Assembly: GCF_018968705.1 (NCBI RefSeq)
Contig: NZ_CP076668.1
Coordinates: 4,909,001-4,973,000 of the forward strand
DNA from: Pseudomonas lijiangensis
GTDB taxonomy: Bacteria; Pseudomonadota; Gammaproteobacteria; Pseudomonadales; Pseudomonadaceae
DNA length: 64,000 nucleotides
Reading direction: 5' to 3'
The notes below the pieces were generated by a model. The model was given only the letters and a program-made list of their open reading frames with translations. It was not told where the DNA came from and made no database searches. The translations under genes and the position numbers were made by a program. Shown here in pieces: positions 50,094 through 58,172 of the stretch; positions within the stretch are counted from its first letter, which is position 1, and every line of letters begins with the position of its first letter.

Positions 50094-50402
50094 TCAGGAC
50101 CAGGATGAATGAAAGGAGATCGGCAGGCGCATCACCGACCGGTCATTGACCGGCATGCCGCACAGTTCGTCATGAACCACTGAATGGACCAGATAGAACG
50201 GCACCACCGGCAAGGTCTTGAGCAAGTCCCGTGCATGCTCGAGCGAGCGCAGATGCAGGGTCTTGCCTTCGGCGCTCTTCAACATGCGCGAGCCACCTTC
50301 CATGCACACCTCAAGCAGGTAGATACCGCCTTCGATGGAAATCAGATTCAGCTCATCGACCTTTCCGGCCTGGGCATGATCGGTAAATTCCTGAACATTC
50401 AT
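50094..50402 (-). CDS. Conserved DUF6482 protein
   Basis: The 102-residue protein (MNVQEFTDHAQAGKVDELNL...) looks like the DUF6482 family of Pseudomonas. It has the segment GGIYLLEVCMEGGSRMLKS and ends VNDRSVMRLPISFHSSWS. It has no membrane segment. It is 122 bases upstream of fklB on the same strand. The function is unknown. Confidence 0.75.
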   Translation of the reverse strand: MNVQEFTDHAQAGKVDELNLISIEGGIYLLEVCMEGGSRMLKSAEGKTLHLRSLEHARDLLKTLPVVPFYLVHSVVHDELCGMPVNDRSVMRLPISFHSSWS

Positions 50403-50539
50403 GATCGAACCTCGCAGTGGATTAGAGGAATCAGAACAGGTTTTCTACCTTATCTCGCCACAACACGCCAGAAACGAAACCGCCCGCCCCTTTGTTCATC
50501 GCTGAACACAGAAGGCGGGCGGCAAGAGATGCAGGCCAA

Positions 50540-51034
50540 TCAGTAGTTTTTCTTGGTCACCTTGTCCAGGTACCCCATCGCAAACGCCGAAACGACAAAC
50601 GTCATGTGGATGATCACGTACCACATCAGATATTGCGTCTCGATGTTCTTGGCATCCATGAAAACGCGCAGCAGGTGGATGGACGAAATCGCCACGATGG
50701 AGGCCGCGACCTTCATTTTCAGGGACGAGGAGTCCATGGTGCCCAGCCAGTTGAGCTTTTCCTTGTCCTCATCGATATCCAGTTGCGAGACGAAGTTCTC
50801 GTAACCGGAAATCATCACCATGACCAGCAGGCCGCCTACCAGCGCCATGTCGATCAGCGACAGCAGGACCAGAATCAGGTCGGATTCGGCCAGGGAAAAA
50901 ATGTTGGGGAGCACATGAAAGATTTCCTGAAAAAACTTCAGGCCAAGCGCCAGCAGCCCGAGGGACAACCCGAAATAGATGGGGGCCAGCAGCCAACGCG
51001 ATGCGTACATCGCATTCTCGAAAAAACGTTCCAT
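50540..51034 (-). CDS. UPF0114 / YqhA-family membrane protein
   Basis: The 164-residue inner-membrane protein has four hydrophobic segments ([41 protein letters not shown] and two more). It matches the TIGR00645/YqhA family. The conserved [20 protein letters not shown] loop lies in the middle. It is a single gene of unknown function on the same strand as its neighbours. Confidence 0.85.
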   Translation of the reverse strand: MERFFENAMYASRWLLAPIYFGLSLGLLALGLKFFQEIFHVLPNIFSLAESDLILVLLSLIDMALVGGLLVMVMISGYENFVSQLDIDEDKEKLNWLGTMDSSSLKMKVAASIVAISSIHLLRVFMDAKNIETQYLMWYVIIHMTFVVSAFAMGYLDKVTKKNY

Positions 51035-51148
51035 TGAGACTCGCCAGTGATTTGGAATGACGGGCGAGTATATTCAGCACAAGCCATCAGCTCTAGAGGC
51101 GTGACAAAATGACACAGAAAAAGCTTCGCCATCCGTCCCATTCAATCT

Positions 51149-51478
51149 CTAGAAGGGGAACGAGCGCTGACAGTGGGCAATGTCACTGTCGATGCGGCGC
51201 AGTTCGCTCTGCATGTGCAGCCTCCAGATCGGCACATCTGCCACCGTTTCATAACCATGCAGAAGAAGGCTTTCAGTGATGGCGAGCAACACCGACTCAG
51301 CAGCCATCAAACCGTTGAATGGCCCTTGAGACTTGATGGCTGAAGGCTGTTCGCCGGACATCCCGGCGGCGAAAAGCAACATCCACATGGCCCCATCACC
51401 TGGAAGAGGCCGGATGACACATTCAATGCGGGTCATCAGCCCCAGGCATTGACGGGTAAGACAGAGGCTACGCGACAT
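51149..51478 (-). CDS. Conserved hypothetical protein, PA4575-like position
   Basis: The 109-residue protein has no signal peptide, membrane helix or domain I can name. It carries a Cys-containing start MSRSLCLTRQCLGLMTRIEC and a hydrophobic middle (ESVLLAITESLLLHGYETVADV). Its place between the UPF0114 gene and the Lon-related gene matches PA4575 of P. aeruginosa, so I take it as a real gene. The function is unknown. Confidence 0.7.
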   Translation of the reverse strand: MSRSLCLTRQCLGLMTRIECVIRPLPGDGAMWMLLFAAGMSGEQPSAIKSQGPFNGLMAAESVLLAITESLLLHGYETVADVPIWRLHMQSELRRIDSDIAHCQRSFPF

Positions 51479-51587
51479 GGCGAGTTCCTCGTGAGCGACA
51501 GTATTCGCCTCTCCCGTTCAAGAGAGTGACGCGCCAGTCCATTTGGCCACTGTGGTAATCACACAGGATAGAAGAAAAGCCGCAGAA

Positions 51588-51620
51588 CAAAAAAAGGCCG
51601 GATGAACGGGCATCCGGCCT
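51588..51620 (-). terminator. Terminator after the Lon-related gene
   Basis: On the minus strand AGGCCGGATG, loop CCCGTT, CATCCGGCCT, followed by TTTTTT. It lies beyond the REP doublet that follows the protease gene. Confidence 0.85.
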
Positions 51621-51661
51621 GCTAGGGGTAATGCTGAGCAGTTATGGTATACCTGCCACTT

Positions 51662-51749
51662 GTGGGAGGGGCCTTGGCCGCGACGACCCAACTCACAGCC
51701 AACACATTTTCAGCGCCTGAACTGCTGTCGCGGCCAAGGCCCCTCCCAC
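51662..51749. repeat. REP doublet with perfect 23-bp arms
   Basis: The left arm 51662-51684 begins GTGGGAGGGGCCTTGG, the right arm 51727-51749 is its exact reverse complement. The 42-base spacer is unlike that of the other doublets. It sits in the 3' untranslated region of the protease gene. Confidence 0.85.
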
Positions 51750-51771
51750 TGATGTGATCCAGCCACCAGCC

Positions 51772-54192
51772 TCAGGCTTTCAGCTCGGGCTCCTTCTCCA
51801 GTTCTTCCTTGAGCTCTTCATCGCTGAGCATTTCTGCGATATCGCGCAGGCGCTCCACCACTCGGGCGTTGACGCTGCCTTCGGGGAATTCGCCATTCTC
51901 GTCAGGCGTACCGGCAGGCTCGCCCACCAGCAGGCTCAAGGCCTCATCCGCCTGACGCACCGCATACACATGGAACTGCCCGGCGCGTACGGCTTGCAGC
52001 ACACGCTCATCGAGCATCAGGGTTGCGACGTTGGCCTGCGGGATGATCGCGCCCTGCTCGCCCGTCAGGCCACGGGCCTCACAGAGACGGAAGAAACCTT
52101 CGATCTTTTCGTTGACCCCGCCCACTGCCTGCACTTCACCAAACTGGTTGATGGAGCCGGTAATCGCGAAGCATTGCTTGAGCGGCGTGCGGGAAAGCGC
52201 CGAAATCAGCGTGCAGGCCTCACCCAGCGAAGCGCTGTCGCCATCCACATAACCGTAGGATTGTTCCAGAGCGATACTGGCCGAAATCGCCAGAGGGAAT
52301 TCCTGGGCATAACGGCTGCCCAGATACCCGGTGAGAATCATCACGCCCTTGGAGTGGATCGGCTGGCCAAGGTTGACCTCACGCTCGATGTCGACAATGC
52401 CGCTGCCGCCGGGATAGACCGTTGCCGAGATGCGCGCCGGCACACCAAACGCCGAATCACCGACCTCCAGCACCGTCAGCCCGTTGCACTTGCCGACCGC
52501 AGCGCCATCGGTGTCGATCAGGATGATGCCGGCCAGCATATCGTCGAGAATCCGGGCCGAAACGCGCCCGGTGCGGGTGGCCTTGGCCTTGAGCGCTCGC
52601 TCGATGTGCCCGGCGTCGGTCTGTTCTTCGTTGGCCAGTTGGCGAATGAAATCCGCCTCGCTGACCAACTGGAACAGATCACCGATCCGCGCCGACAAAC
52701 GCCCCTGATGCTCGGCCAGGCGCGCGCTGTAGGTCGCCAGACGCGCCACGGCATCGGCGGTCAGAGGCGCCATGCCTTCTTCCGAAGTACGGGTTTTCAG
52801 CAGTTGGGCGAACTGTTCCAGGGTTTCGTCGACCAGCGGGATTTCCTCGTCGAAATCCACCAGCACCCGGAACATCTCCTGGAAGTCAGGATCGAGGTCC
52901 TGCAGGGTGTAATACAGCGAACGCGCACCAATGATGATGATCTTGACGTTCCACGGGATCACTTGCGGCGTCAGAGTGACGGTCGCCAGACGCCCCATTT
53001 CCCCCAGCGGCGACTCCATTTTCAGCTTGCGCGATTGCAGGGTGCGCTTGAGTGCATCCCAGACATACGGCTCGCTGAGCATCTTTTCCGCTTCAAGGAT
53101 CAGGAAGCCGCCATTGGCGCGATGCAGCGCACCGGGCCGCAACTGGCGATACGTGGTGTACAGCGCGCCCTGGTCGGTGCTGTATTCGATACGACCGAAC
53201 AGGTTGTCATAGGTCGGATGCGGCTCGAAGACCACCGGCGCACCGCCGCTGTGGGTGTGGCCGACAACCAGGCTCGGGCAGTATTGCTCTTCCAGCAGCT
53301 TGCGCGCCTGGGCGTCGGTCTTGCTGTCATCCACCAGTTGCTCGACAACGGTCTTGAGCAGATAGACCTGCATCGCCTGCAGGTAAGCGCAGACAGCTGC
53401 ATTCTCGGCATACTTTTCCGACAGCGGAGCCAGCAGCGGTTGCAAGGTCAGGGTGATGGTTTCTTCGTTCAACTGGCGCAGTTGATTACTGGATTCGCGC
53501 TTCCATTGCGGCAGGCTGGCCAGTTCTTCGTTCAGGCGCTCTTCGAGACCGGAAATATCTTCATGGAAGCGCTCCCGCTCGGCTTCCGGCAACTGGGAGA
53601 ACTCGGCCTCGTCCAGTGCCTTGCCGTCGGCCATGGGCGTAAAGGCGATATTGGTGCTGTCGCGGTACAGCGCAATGTCCTTCTCCAGCGCCAGACGCTC
53701 GATCACGTCCAGGGCGCGGTCATAACGCTGGTTGAAGGCGCGGTCGATGGCGCTCTTCTTCTGCTGATACGACGGATGCTCGAAGACTGCCGGAAAGGTT
53801 GCCAGCAGGTTATCGATCAAGACACCGATATCGGCCATGAACGCCTGGGCACTGCCTGGCGCCAACTCCAGGGCCTTGGGTTCGCGGGGCTCATCGAAAT
53901 TGTTGACGTAGACCCAGTCCGATGGCGTCTGCATGCGCTTGCCCTCGGCCTTGAGGTAGCGCTTTACAAACGAAAACCGACCTGTGCCGGGCTCACCCAT
54001 GACAAACACGTTGTAACCGGGACGCGGCATCGCGACCCCGAACTGCAAGGCTTCTACGGCTCGCTCCTGGCCGAGTACTCCCCGAAAGGGCTCCAGATCA
54101 TTGGTCGTCGAAAAGCTGAACTGTTCAGCGGAAAACGGGCGTGTCAGCGCTTGTGGCGCTAGACGAAGGCTGGCTGCGACAGAATCGGGCAT
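51772..54192 (-). CDS. Lon-related ATP-dependent protease
   Basis: The 806-residue protein has an N-terminal AAA region with a degenerate P-loop GEPGTGRFSFVKRY (near residue 66; Lys replaced by Arg) and a C-terminal Lon protease domain. The Ser-Lys dyad is Ser653 (GDSASLGEACTL) and Lys696 (GGVNEKIEGFF), 43 residues apart as in Lon. A long helical insert (about residues 150-300) is typical of the YcbZ/LonH-like family, not of housekeeping Lon. It is homologous in place to PA4576. It is divergent from the DUF3015 gene. Substrates are unknown. Confidence 0.9.
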   Translation of the reverse strand: MPDSVAASLRLAPQALTRPFSAEQFSFSTTNDLEPFRGVLGQERAVEALQFGVAMPRPGYNVFVMGEPGTGRFSFVKRYLKAEGKRMQTPSDWVYVNNFDEPREPKALELAPGSAQAFMADIGVLIDNLLATFPAVFEHPSYQQKKSAIDRAFNQRYDRALDVIERLALEKDIALYRDSTNIAFTPMADGKALDEAEFSQLPEAERERFHEDISGLEERLNEELASLPQWKRESSNQLRQLNEETITLTLQPLLAPLSEKYAENAAVCAYLQAMQVYLLKTVVEQLVDDSKTDAQARKLLEEQYCPSLVVGHTHSGGAPVVFEPHPTYDNLFGRIEYSTDQGALYTTYRQLRPGALHRANGGFLILEAEKMLSEPYVWDALKRTLQSRKLKMESPLGEMGRLATVTLTPQVIPWNVKIIIIGARSLYYTLQDLDPDFQEMFRVLVDFDEEIPLVDETLEQFAQLLKTRTSEEGMAPLTADAVARLATYSARLAEHQGRLSARIGDLFQLVSEADFIRQLANEEQTDAGHIERALKAKATRTGRVSARILDDMLAGIILIDTDGAAVGKCNGLTVLEVGDSAFGVPARISATVYPGGSGIVDIEREVNLGQPIHSKGVMILTGYLGSRYAQEFPLAISASIALEQSYGYVDGDSASLGEACTLISALSRTPLKQCFAITGSINQFGEVQAVGGVNEKIEGFFRLCEARGLTGEQGAIIPQANVATLMLDERVLQAVRAGQFHVYAVRQADEALSLLVGEPAGTPDENGEFPEGSVNARVVERLRDIAEMLSDEELKEELEKEPELKA

Positions 54193-54352
54193 CAGTGTTC
54201 CTTACATCAGGCGGGGCAGATGTCGGCATTCTGGCGCTCGCCGGACAAGACTTGCAAGACGGGAAAGCCCGGAATGTCCATTCCCCCAACGAACAGGGCT
54301 GCGCAAGCACACAATTAACCCTGTAACGTGAATAAATCTGCAATCGGCCACG

Positions 54353-54380
54353 GAACCCTTGGAACCGACCTAAACTCCAA
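54353..54380 (+). promoter_or_regulatory. Possible AlgU (sigma-22) promoter of the DUF3015 gene
   Basis: GAACCC at 54353-54358, 17 bases, then TCCAA at 54376-54380. The consensus is GAACTT-N16-17-TCNNA, so two -35 bases differ. The rest of the 321-base divergent spacer (54193-54513) shows nothing else clear. Confidence 0.35.
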
Positions 54381-54513
54381 ATTGCGCATGTGGTTACAAA
54401 TAGCCATTTGCCTTGATGTATCGGTGGGTGCGAAAAGCCAGCGAACGCAGGATTTGTCGCGCCGAACCGGTTCAAGAACCCCGACACTGGTTGAACATAA
54501 AGAGAAAAAAGCT

Positions 54514-55002
54514 ATGAAACGGATTCTTCTTGGAACGCTCTTCACCGCAGTCTCTATCAATGCAATGGCACAAGCTCCGGGCGGCCCTGATTGTGGCTGG
54601 GGCAACATGTTGTTCGAAGGCCAGCGTGGCACTCCTGCGCACTTCCTGGCATCAACCACTAACGGCACTTCCGGTAACGCCACCTTCGGCATGACTTCCG
54701 GCACCAACGGCTGCTCCACCAGTGGCGCACTGACCTACGGCGGCAAATCCTGGCTGGCCATGAACGGCATGATGGATGAGCTCTCCAAGGACATGGCCAT
54801 GGGCCAAGGTGAAGCACTGACAACCTACGCGGTCGTCCTGGGCGTTGCACCAGAAGATCGTGCGCATTTCGCCGCAGTCACCCATGAGCACTTCTCGCAG
54901 ATCTTCAGCAAGGCCGACACCACCGCTGAAGACGTTCACAGCAACACAATCAATGTCCTGAAAAACGATCCGACCCTGGCCAAATACGCCACCCAGGCCT
55001 AA
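54514..55002 (+). CDS. Exported DUF3015 protein
   Basis: The 162-residue protein has a Sec signal MKRILLGTLFTAVSINAMA and a mature part rich in Gly, Thr and Ser (GTSGNATFGMTSGTNGCSTS), followed by a helical region. Two Cys (near residues 27 and 69) could pair in the periplasm. I chose the ATG at 54514 (AAAGAG upstream) since it gives the signal. It is 62 bases ahead of the DUF4105 gene on the same strand. The family has no known function. Confidence 0.85.
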   Translation: MKRILLGTLFTAVSINAMAQAPGGPDCGWGNMLFEGQRGTPAHFLASTTNGTSGNATFGMTSGTNGCSTSGALTYGGKSWLAMNGMMDELSKDMAMGQGEALTTYAVVLGVAPEDRAHFAAVTHEHFSQIFSKADTTAEDVHSNTINVLKNDPTLAKYATQA

Positions 55003-55009
55003 AGTCGTT

Positions 55010-55037
55010 TGCCCGCCCCTCGGTTCCGGAGGGCGGG
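55010..55037 (+). terminator. GC-rich hairpin between DUF3015 and DUF4105 genes
   Basis: CCCGCCCCTC, loop, GAGGGCGGG: a strong stem without a T-run. It may attenuate transcription or protect the upstream mRNA, so the downstream gene could be expressed at a lower level. Confidence 0.5.
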
Positions 55038-55064
55038 TCCCCATCTCCTGACAAGTTGCTTTCT

Positions 55065-56918
55065 ATGCTCAAACGTCTTGCGTATCTGGCGCTGTTTGTC
55101 TGTGCCCCGTTATCTGCCGCCCCACATCCGAGCGCAGACCGTTTGCAGCAACTGGCCAATGAGCCCTTCTGGCTTTCTCTGGGCCACTACGAAGCTGGCA
55201 AGCTGGGCGGCTGGCGCAGTTACGTCGACGACCCGAAATTCTTTCTCGCTGCCGACGGTGCCCATGACCCGAAGGCAGAGCTGAGCGCAACACTTGCGGC
55301 CCTTTACGCACCTGTCGGCAACGAACAGGCACATGCCCAGTGCGTCTATCCGTCCCGCACCCGCTGGCTGCGCGACCAATTGCAACTCACCGATCTGCCT
55401 GCCGTGGACTGCAAGGATTTCAAGGCGTGGTTCAAGGATGTGGCACCGGACAGCACAGTGCTGATTTTCCCGGCGGCCTATCTCAACAGCCCGTCCTCGA
55501 TGTTCGGCCACACATTGCTGCGCATCGACCCGGCCAGCGCCAAGACCAGCGGCACAACGCTGCTCAGCTACGCCATCAACTTCGGTGCCTATATCGAAGG
55601 CATGGACAACAGCATTCTCTACGCCTGGAAAGGCCTGATGGGAGGTTATCCCGGCCTGTTTGCGCTGGTGCCCTATCAGGAAAAACTCTCGGAATACCGC
55701 AGCCTGGAAAACCGCGACCTGTGGGAATACCGGCTGAACCTGACCAGCGAAGAAACGCAGCGCATGGTCGAGCATGTCTGGGAACTGAAGCAGATCCGTT
55801 TCAGCTACTTCTTCTTCGATGAAAACTGCTCTTACCGCCTGCTGGAACTGCTGGAGGTGGCCCGGCCAGGCCTGAAACTGACCAACCAATTCGAGCTTAC
55901 GGCCATCCCCACCGATACCGTGAAGGCGATAAAGGCCGCCGGGCTGGTGGAGAAAATCGACTACCGCCCTTCGCGCGAACGTGAACTGCTGAGCCGTGCA
56001 GAACCGCTGAGCCAGGACGAACAGGAATGGGTGCTGAAAGTCAGTGCCGACCAGACACAACTCAAGGACAGCCAATACCAGGCGCTACCCAAGGAGCGTC
56101 GCGCCCTGATTCAGGATGCGGCCTATCGCCTCGAACGCTACCGCGCCAACGGCCTGGAGCGCGATTCCGCCCGTTCGCAGCGCAGCTTTGAGCTCCTGCA
56201 AGCCATCAACCAGAACCCGCCTGCACAACTGGACATCCAGCGCCCCGGCCTGCCGGAAGAAGGACACGAGTCACGGACCTGGCAACTGGGCGTGGGCAGC
56301 CGCAACGACCGGGCTTTCGCCGAATACGGTCTGCGCATGGCCTATCACGACCTGAACGACAACGCCTACGGCTTCCCGCTGGGCGCACAGATCGAGATTC
56401 TTCAGCTCAAATTGCGTCAGTACGAAGGCAATGACTGGCAGGTGCAACAACTGGATCTGGCGACTATTCGCTCCCTGACACCCCGCAATACCCTGCTCAA
56501 GCCATGGTCATGGCAAGTAACAGGCGGACTGGAGCGCGTGCCGGGCAAACATGGCGATGAAAACCTCGTCAGCCATGTGAATGGCGGTGCCGGCGGTACC
56601 TGGAAACTGGGCGAAGAAGTGCTGGGCTTTGCCCTGGGCACCGTGCGGGTCGAGCACAACAATGACTTCTCGGAGTTCATCTCGCCAGCAGCCGGCTTCA
56701 ATACCGGCCTGCTCTGGCGCAACCCGCTGGGTAACCTGAGCCTGGAGGCCAAGGGCGATTACTTCACCAATGGCGAAGTACGGCGCAGCATCAGCCTCAA
56801 CCAGCAATGGGAGCTGTCCCGCAACCTGGGCCTGCGCCTGAGCGCCCAGCGCGAGTTCAGCCAGTTGGCCACGCCACAGAATGAAGTGATGCTTGAGGTG
56901 AAGTGGTATCACTATTGA
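55065..56918 (+). CDS. DUF4105 (Lnb-like) domain with C-terminal outer-membrane barrel
   Basis: The 617-residue exported protein has a Sec signal MLKRLAYLALFVCAPLSA. Residues 20-300 carry DUF4105 features: NSPSSMFGHTLLRIDP with His149 and FFDENCSYRLLELLE with Cys255, a likely His/Cys catalytic pair. DUF4105 is now linked, as I recall, to the Lnb lipoprotein N-acyltransferase of Bacteroides. From about residue 355 the chain becomes amphipathic strands with Gly/aromatic turns and ends VMLEVKWYHY, the pattern of an outer-membrane barrel. The ATG at 55065 is preferred over a TTG at 55056. It follows DUF3015. Enzyme activity is inferred, not shown. Confidence 0.85.
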   Translation: MLKRLAYLALFVCAPLSAAPHPSADRLQQLANEPFWLSLGHYEAGKLGGWRSYVDDPKFFLAADGAHDPKAELSATLAALYAPVGNEQAHAQCVYPSRTRWLRDQLQLTDLPAVDCKDFKAWFKDVAPDSTVLIFPAAYLNSPSSMFGHTLLRIDPASAKTSGTTLLSYAINFGAYIEGMDNSILYAWKGLMGGYPGLFALVPYQEKLSEYRSLENRDLWEYRLNLTSEETQRMVEHVWELKQIRFSYFFFDENCSYRLLELLEVARPGLKLTNQFELTAIPTDTVKAIKAAGLVEKIDYRPSRERELLSRAEPLSQDEQEWVLKVSADQTQLKDSQYQALPKERRALIQDAAYRLERYRANGLERDSARSQRSFELLQAINQNPPAQLDIQRPGLPEEGHESRTWQLGVGSRNDRAFAEYGLRMAYHDLNDNAYGFPLGAQIEILQLKLRQYEGNDWQVQQLDLATIRSLTPRNTLLKPWSWQVTGGLERVPGKHGDENLVSHVNGGAGGTWKLGEEVLGFALGTVRVEHNNDFSEFISPAAGFNTGLLWRNPLGNLSLEAKGDYFTNGEVRRSISLNQQWELSRNLGLRLSAQREFSQLATPQNEVMLEVKWYHY

Positions 56919-56958
56919 GCCTGAATTCGCCCCATCAAACGAGACACAAACAAAACCT

Positions 56959-57046
56959 GTGGGAGGCAGCTTGCTGGCGAAAAGGCCTTGAAAACGGCAG
57001 ATATTCTGAGGCTGTGCGCTGAAGTCGCCAGCAAGCTGCCTCCCAC
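56959..57046. repeat. REP doublet with perfect 22-bp arms
   Basis: The left arm 56959-56980 begins GTGGGAGGCAGCTTGC and the right arm 57025-57046 is its exact reverse complement. The spacer is 44 bases. The spacer between 56919 and 57174 holds nothing else recognisable. Confidence 0.85.
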
Positions 57047-57174
57047 AAAGTATTCATGATGCGCCACTTTCTGGCTTCCACAGAATTATCACGTCACTAC
57101 AAATCCGACACATCTTTGACAAATAACTCACAAGCGGACAACTACACTGAAGTCACTTGTAGAGGAAAACAGAA

Positions 57175-57528
57175 ATGAACCTGCGCTGGGTGCTGTTGTG
57201 GCTGGTTGTCGTGCTGACAGGCTGTCAGTCCGCCCACGAGTATATGCTGGCCGAAGGTTATCCACCGGCATTCGCCGATGGCTTCCAGGATGGCTGCGGC
57301 AGCGGCAAGGAAGCGGCCGGGGCATTTACCGGGCAGTTCAAGAAGAACGTCCCCCGCTATCTCAAAGATCCACTCTATGCCGAGGGCTGGACCGACGGGT
57401 TCCGTCAATGCCAGGCCATGGCAGACCGACGGGACCGGCTAGACCCCGGACAAGTCTGGAATGACCGCGACCGTGACTGGGAGCGGGAGAAAACCAGAAG
57501 CGCCGCCAAGGCCTATCGTCCAAATTAA
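57175..57528 (+). CDS. Small lipoprotein of unknown function
   Basis: The 117-residue protein has a lipoprotein signal MNLRWVLLWLVVVLTGC with lipobox LTGC and lipidated Cys17. The mature part has DGFQDGCGSGKEAAG and a very polar, charged C-terminus (WNDRDRDWEREKTRSAAK). A good GAGGAA lies before the ATG. It is 72 bases ahead of the GreA/GreB-like gene on the same strand. The function is unknown. Confidence 0.85.
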   Translation: MNLRWVLLWLVVVLTGCQSAHEYMLAEGYPPAFADGFQDGCGSGKEAAGAFTGQFKKNVPRYLKDPLYAEGWTDGFRQCQAMADRRDRLDPGQVWNDRDRDWEREKTRSAAKAYRPN

Positions 57529-57600
57529 AGACACTTCAGGAAATCAGACGAAACCAATCCGATGCGACCATGGACCAACTCTCAAAGAGGAGGACAAACC

Positions 57601-58113
57601 ATGAGTCGCGCTTTCGTCAATGAAGACAACGCCGCCGCAGAGGCCAGTCAACCGGTCGAGCGTCTGATCAGCGAACACCCCAATTACGTCACTGCCCACG
57701 GACTCCTGCTGCTGCAACAGCAAGTCAATGAATTGCAGGCACAGCACAGCGCCCAGACGGCTTTGGGGGACAGCGCCGACAAACAGCGTCTGGCCGACCT
57801 TGAGCGGGATCTTCGCTATTTCACCCAGCGTCTGCAGAGTGCGCAGGTGGTTACGCCGGCCATCTCGACCGATCAGGTGCAGATCGGTAGTTGGGTGACG
57901 TTCGCGGATGAAAGGGACAACCGTCAGCGGGTGCAACTGGTCGGTGAGGATCAGGCCGATGCCGCCAAGGGATTGATCAACTGGAGTTCGCCACTGGGGC
58001 GTGCATTGCTGGGGACGCAACTGGGAGACGAGGTGCTATGGAAGCGCCCGGCCGGGGATCAGATCATCGAGATCGTATTGATCGAACCCGATGATGGAGC
58101 GGCCGGGGCTTAG
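57601..58113 (+). CDS. GreA/GreB-family transcription factor-like protein
   Basis: The 170-residue protein has an N-terminal coiled coil (GLLLLQQQVNELQAQ) and a C-terminal FKBP-like Gre domain (GSWVTFADERDNRQRVQLVG, SPLGRALLGTQLGDEV). The coil tip reads GDSADK where GreA has GDLSEN, so an acidic pair (Asp57/Asp60) is kept in altered form. The ATG at 57601 (GGAGG upstream) is chosen. It may bind RNA polymerase in the secondary channel, as Gre, Rnk or DksA do. Confidence 0.85.
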   Translation: MSRAFVNEDNAAAEASQPVERLISEHPNYVTAHGLLLLQQQVNELQAQHSAQTALGDSADKQRLADLERDLRYFTQRLQSAQVVTPAISTDQVQIGSWVTFADERDNRQRVQLVGEDQADAAKGLINWSSPLGRALLGTQLGDEVLWKRPAGDQIIEIVLIEPDDGAAGA

Positions 58114-58118
58114 TCTTC

Positions 58119-58166
58119 ACGGGCAAGCGCCACTCCCGGAGATGGGAGCGGGCTTGCTCGCGAAGG
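58119..58166. repeat. REP-like hairpin between convergent genes
   Basis: GGGCAAGC-G-CC-A-CTCCC and GGGAG-C-GGGCTTGC form an imperfect stem; the right part continues TCGCGAAG as in Pseudomonas REP sequences. It lies between the Gre-like gene and ettA and probably serves as their shared 3' element. Confidence 0.65.
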
Positions 58167-58172
58167 GGTCAA

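Noticed and set aside
51754..54162. Plus-strand frame of 802 codons across the Lon-related gene
   Set aside because: It is an antisense shadow; the minus frame has the Lon dyad and P-loop region.
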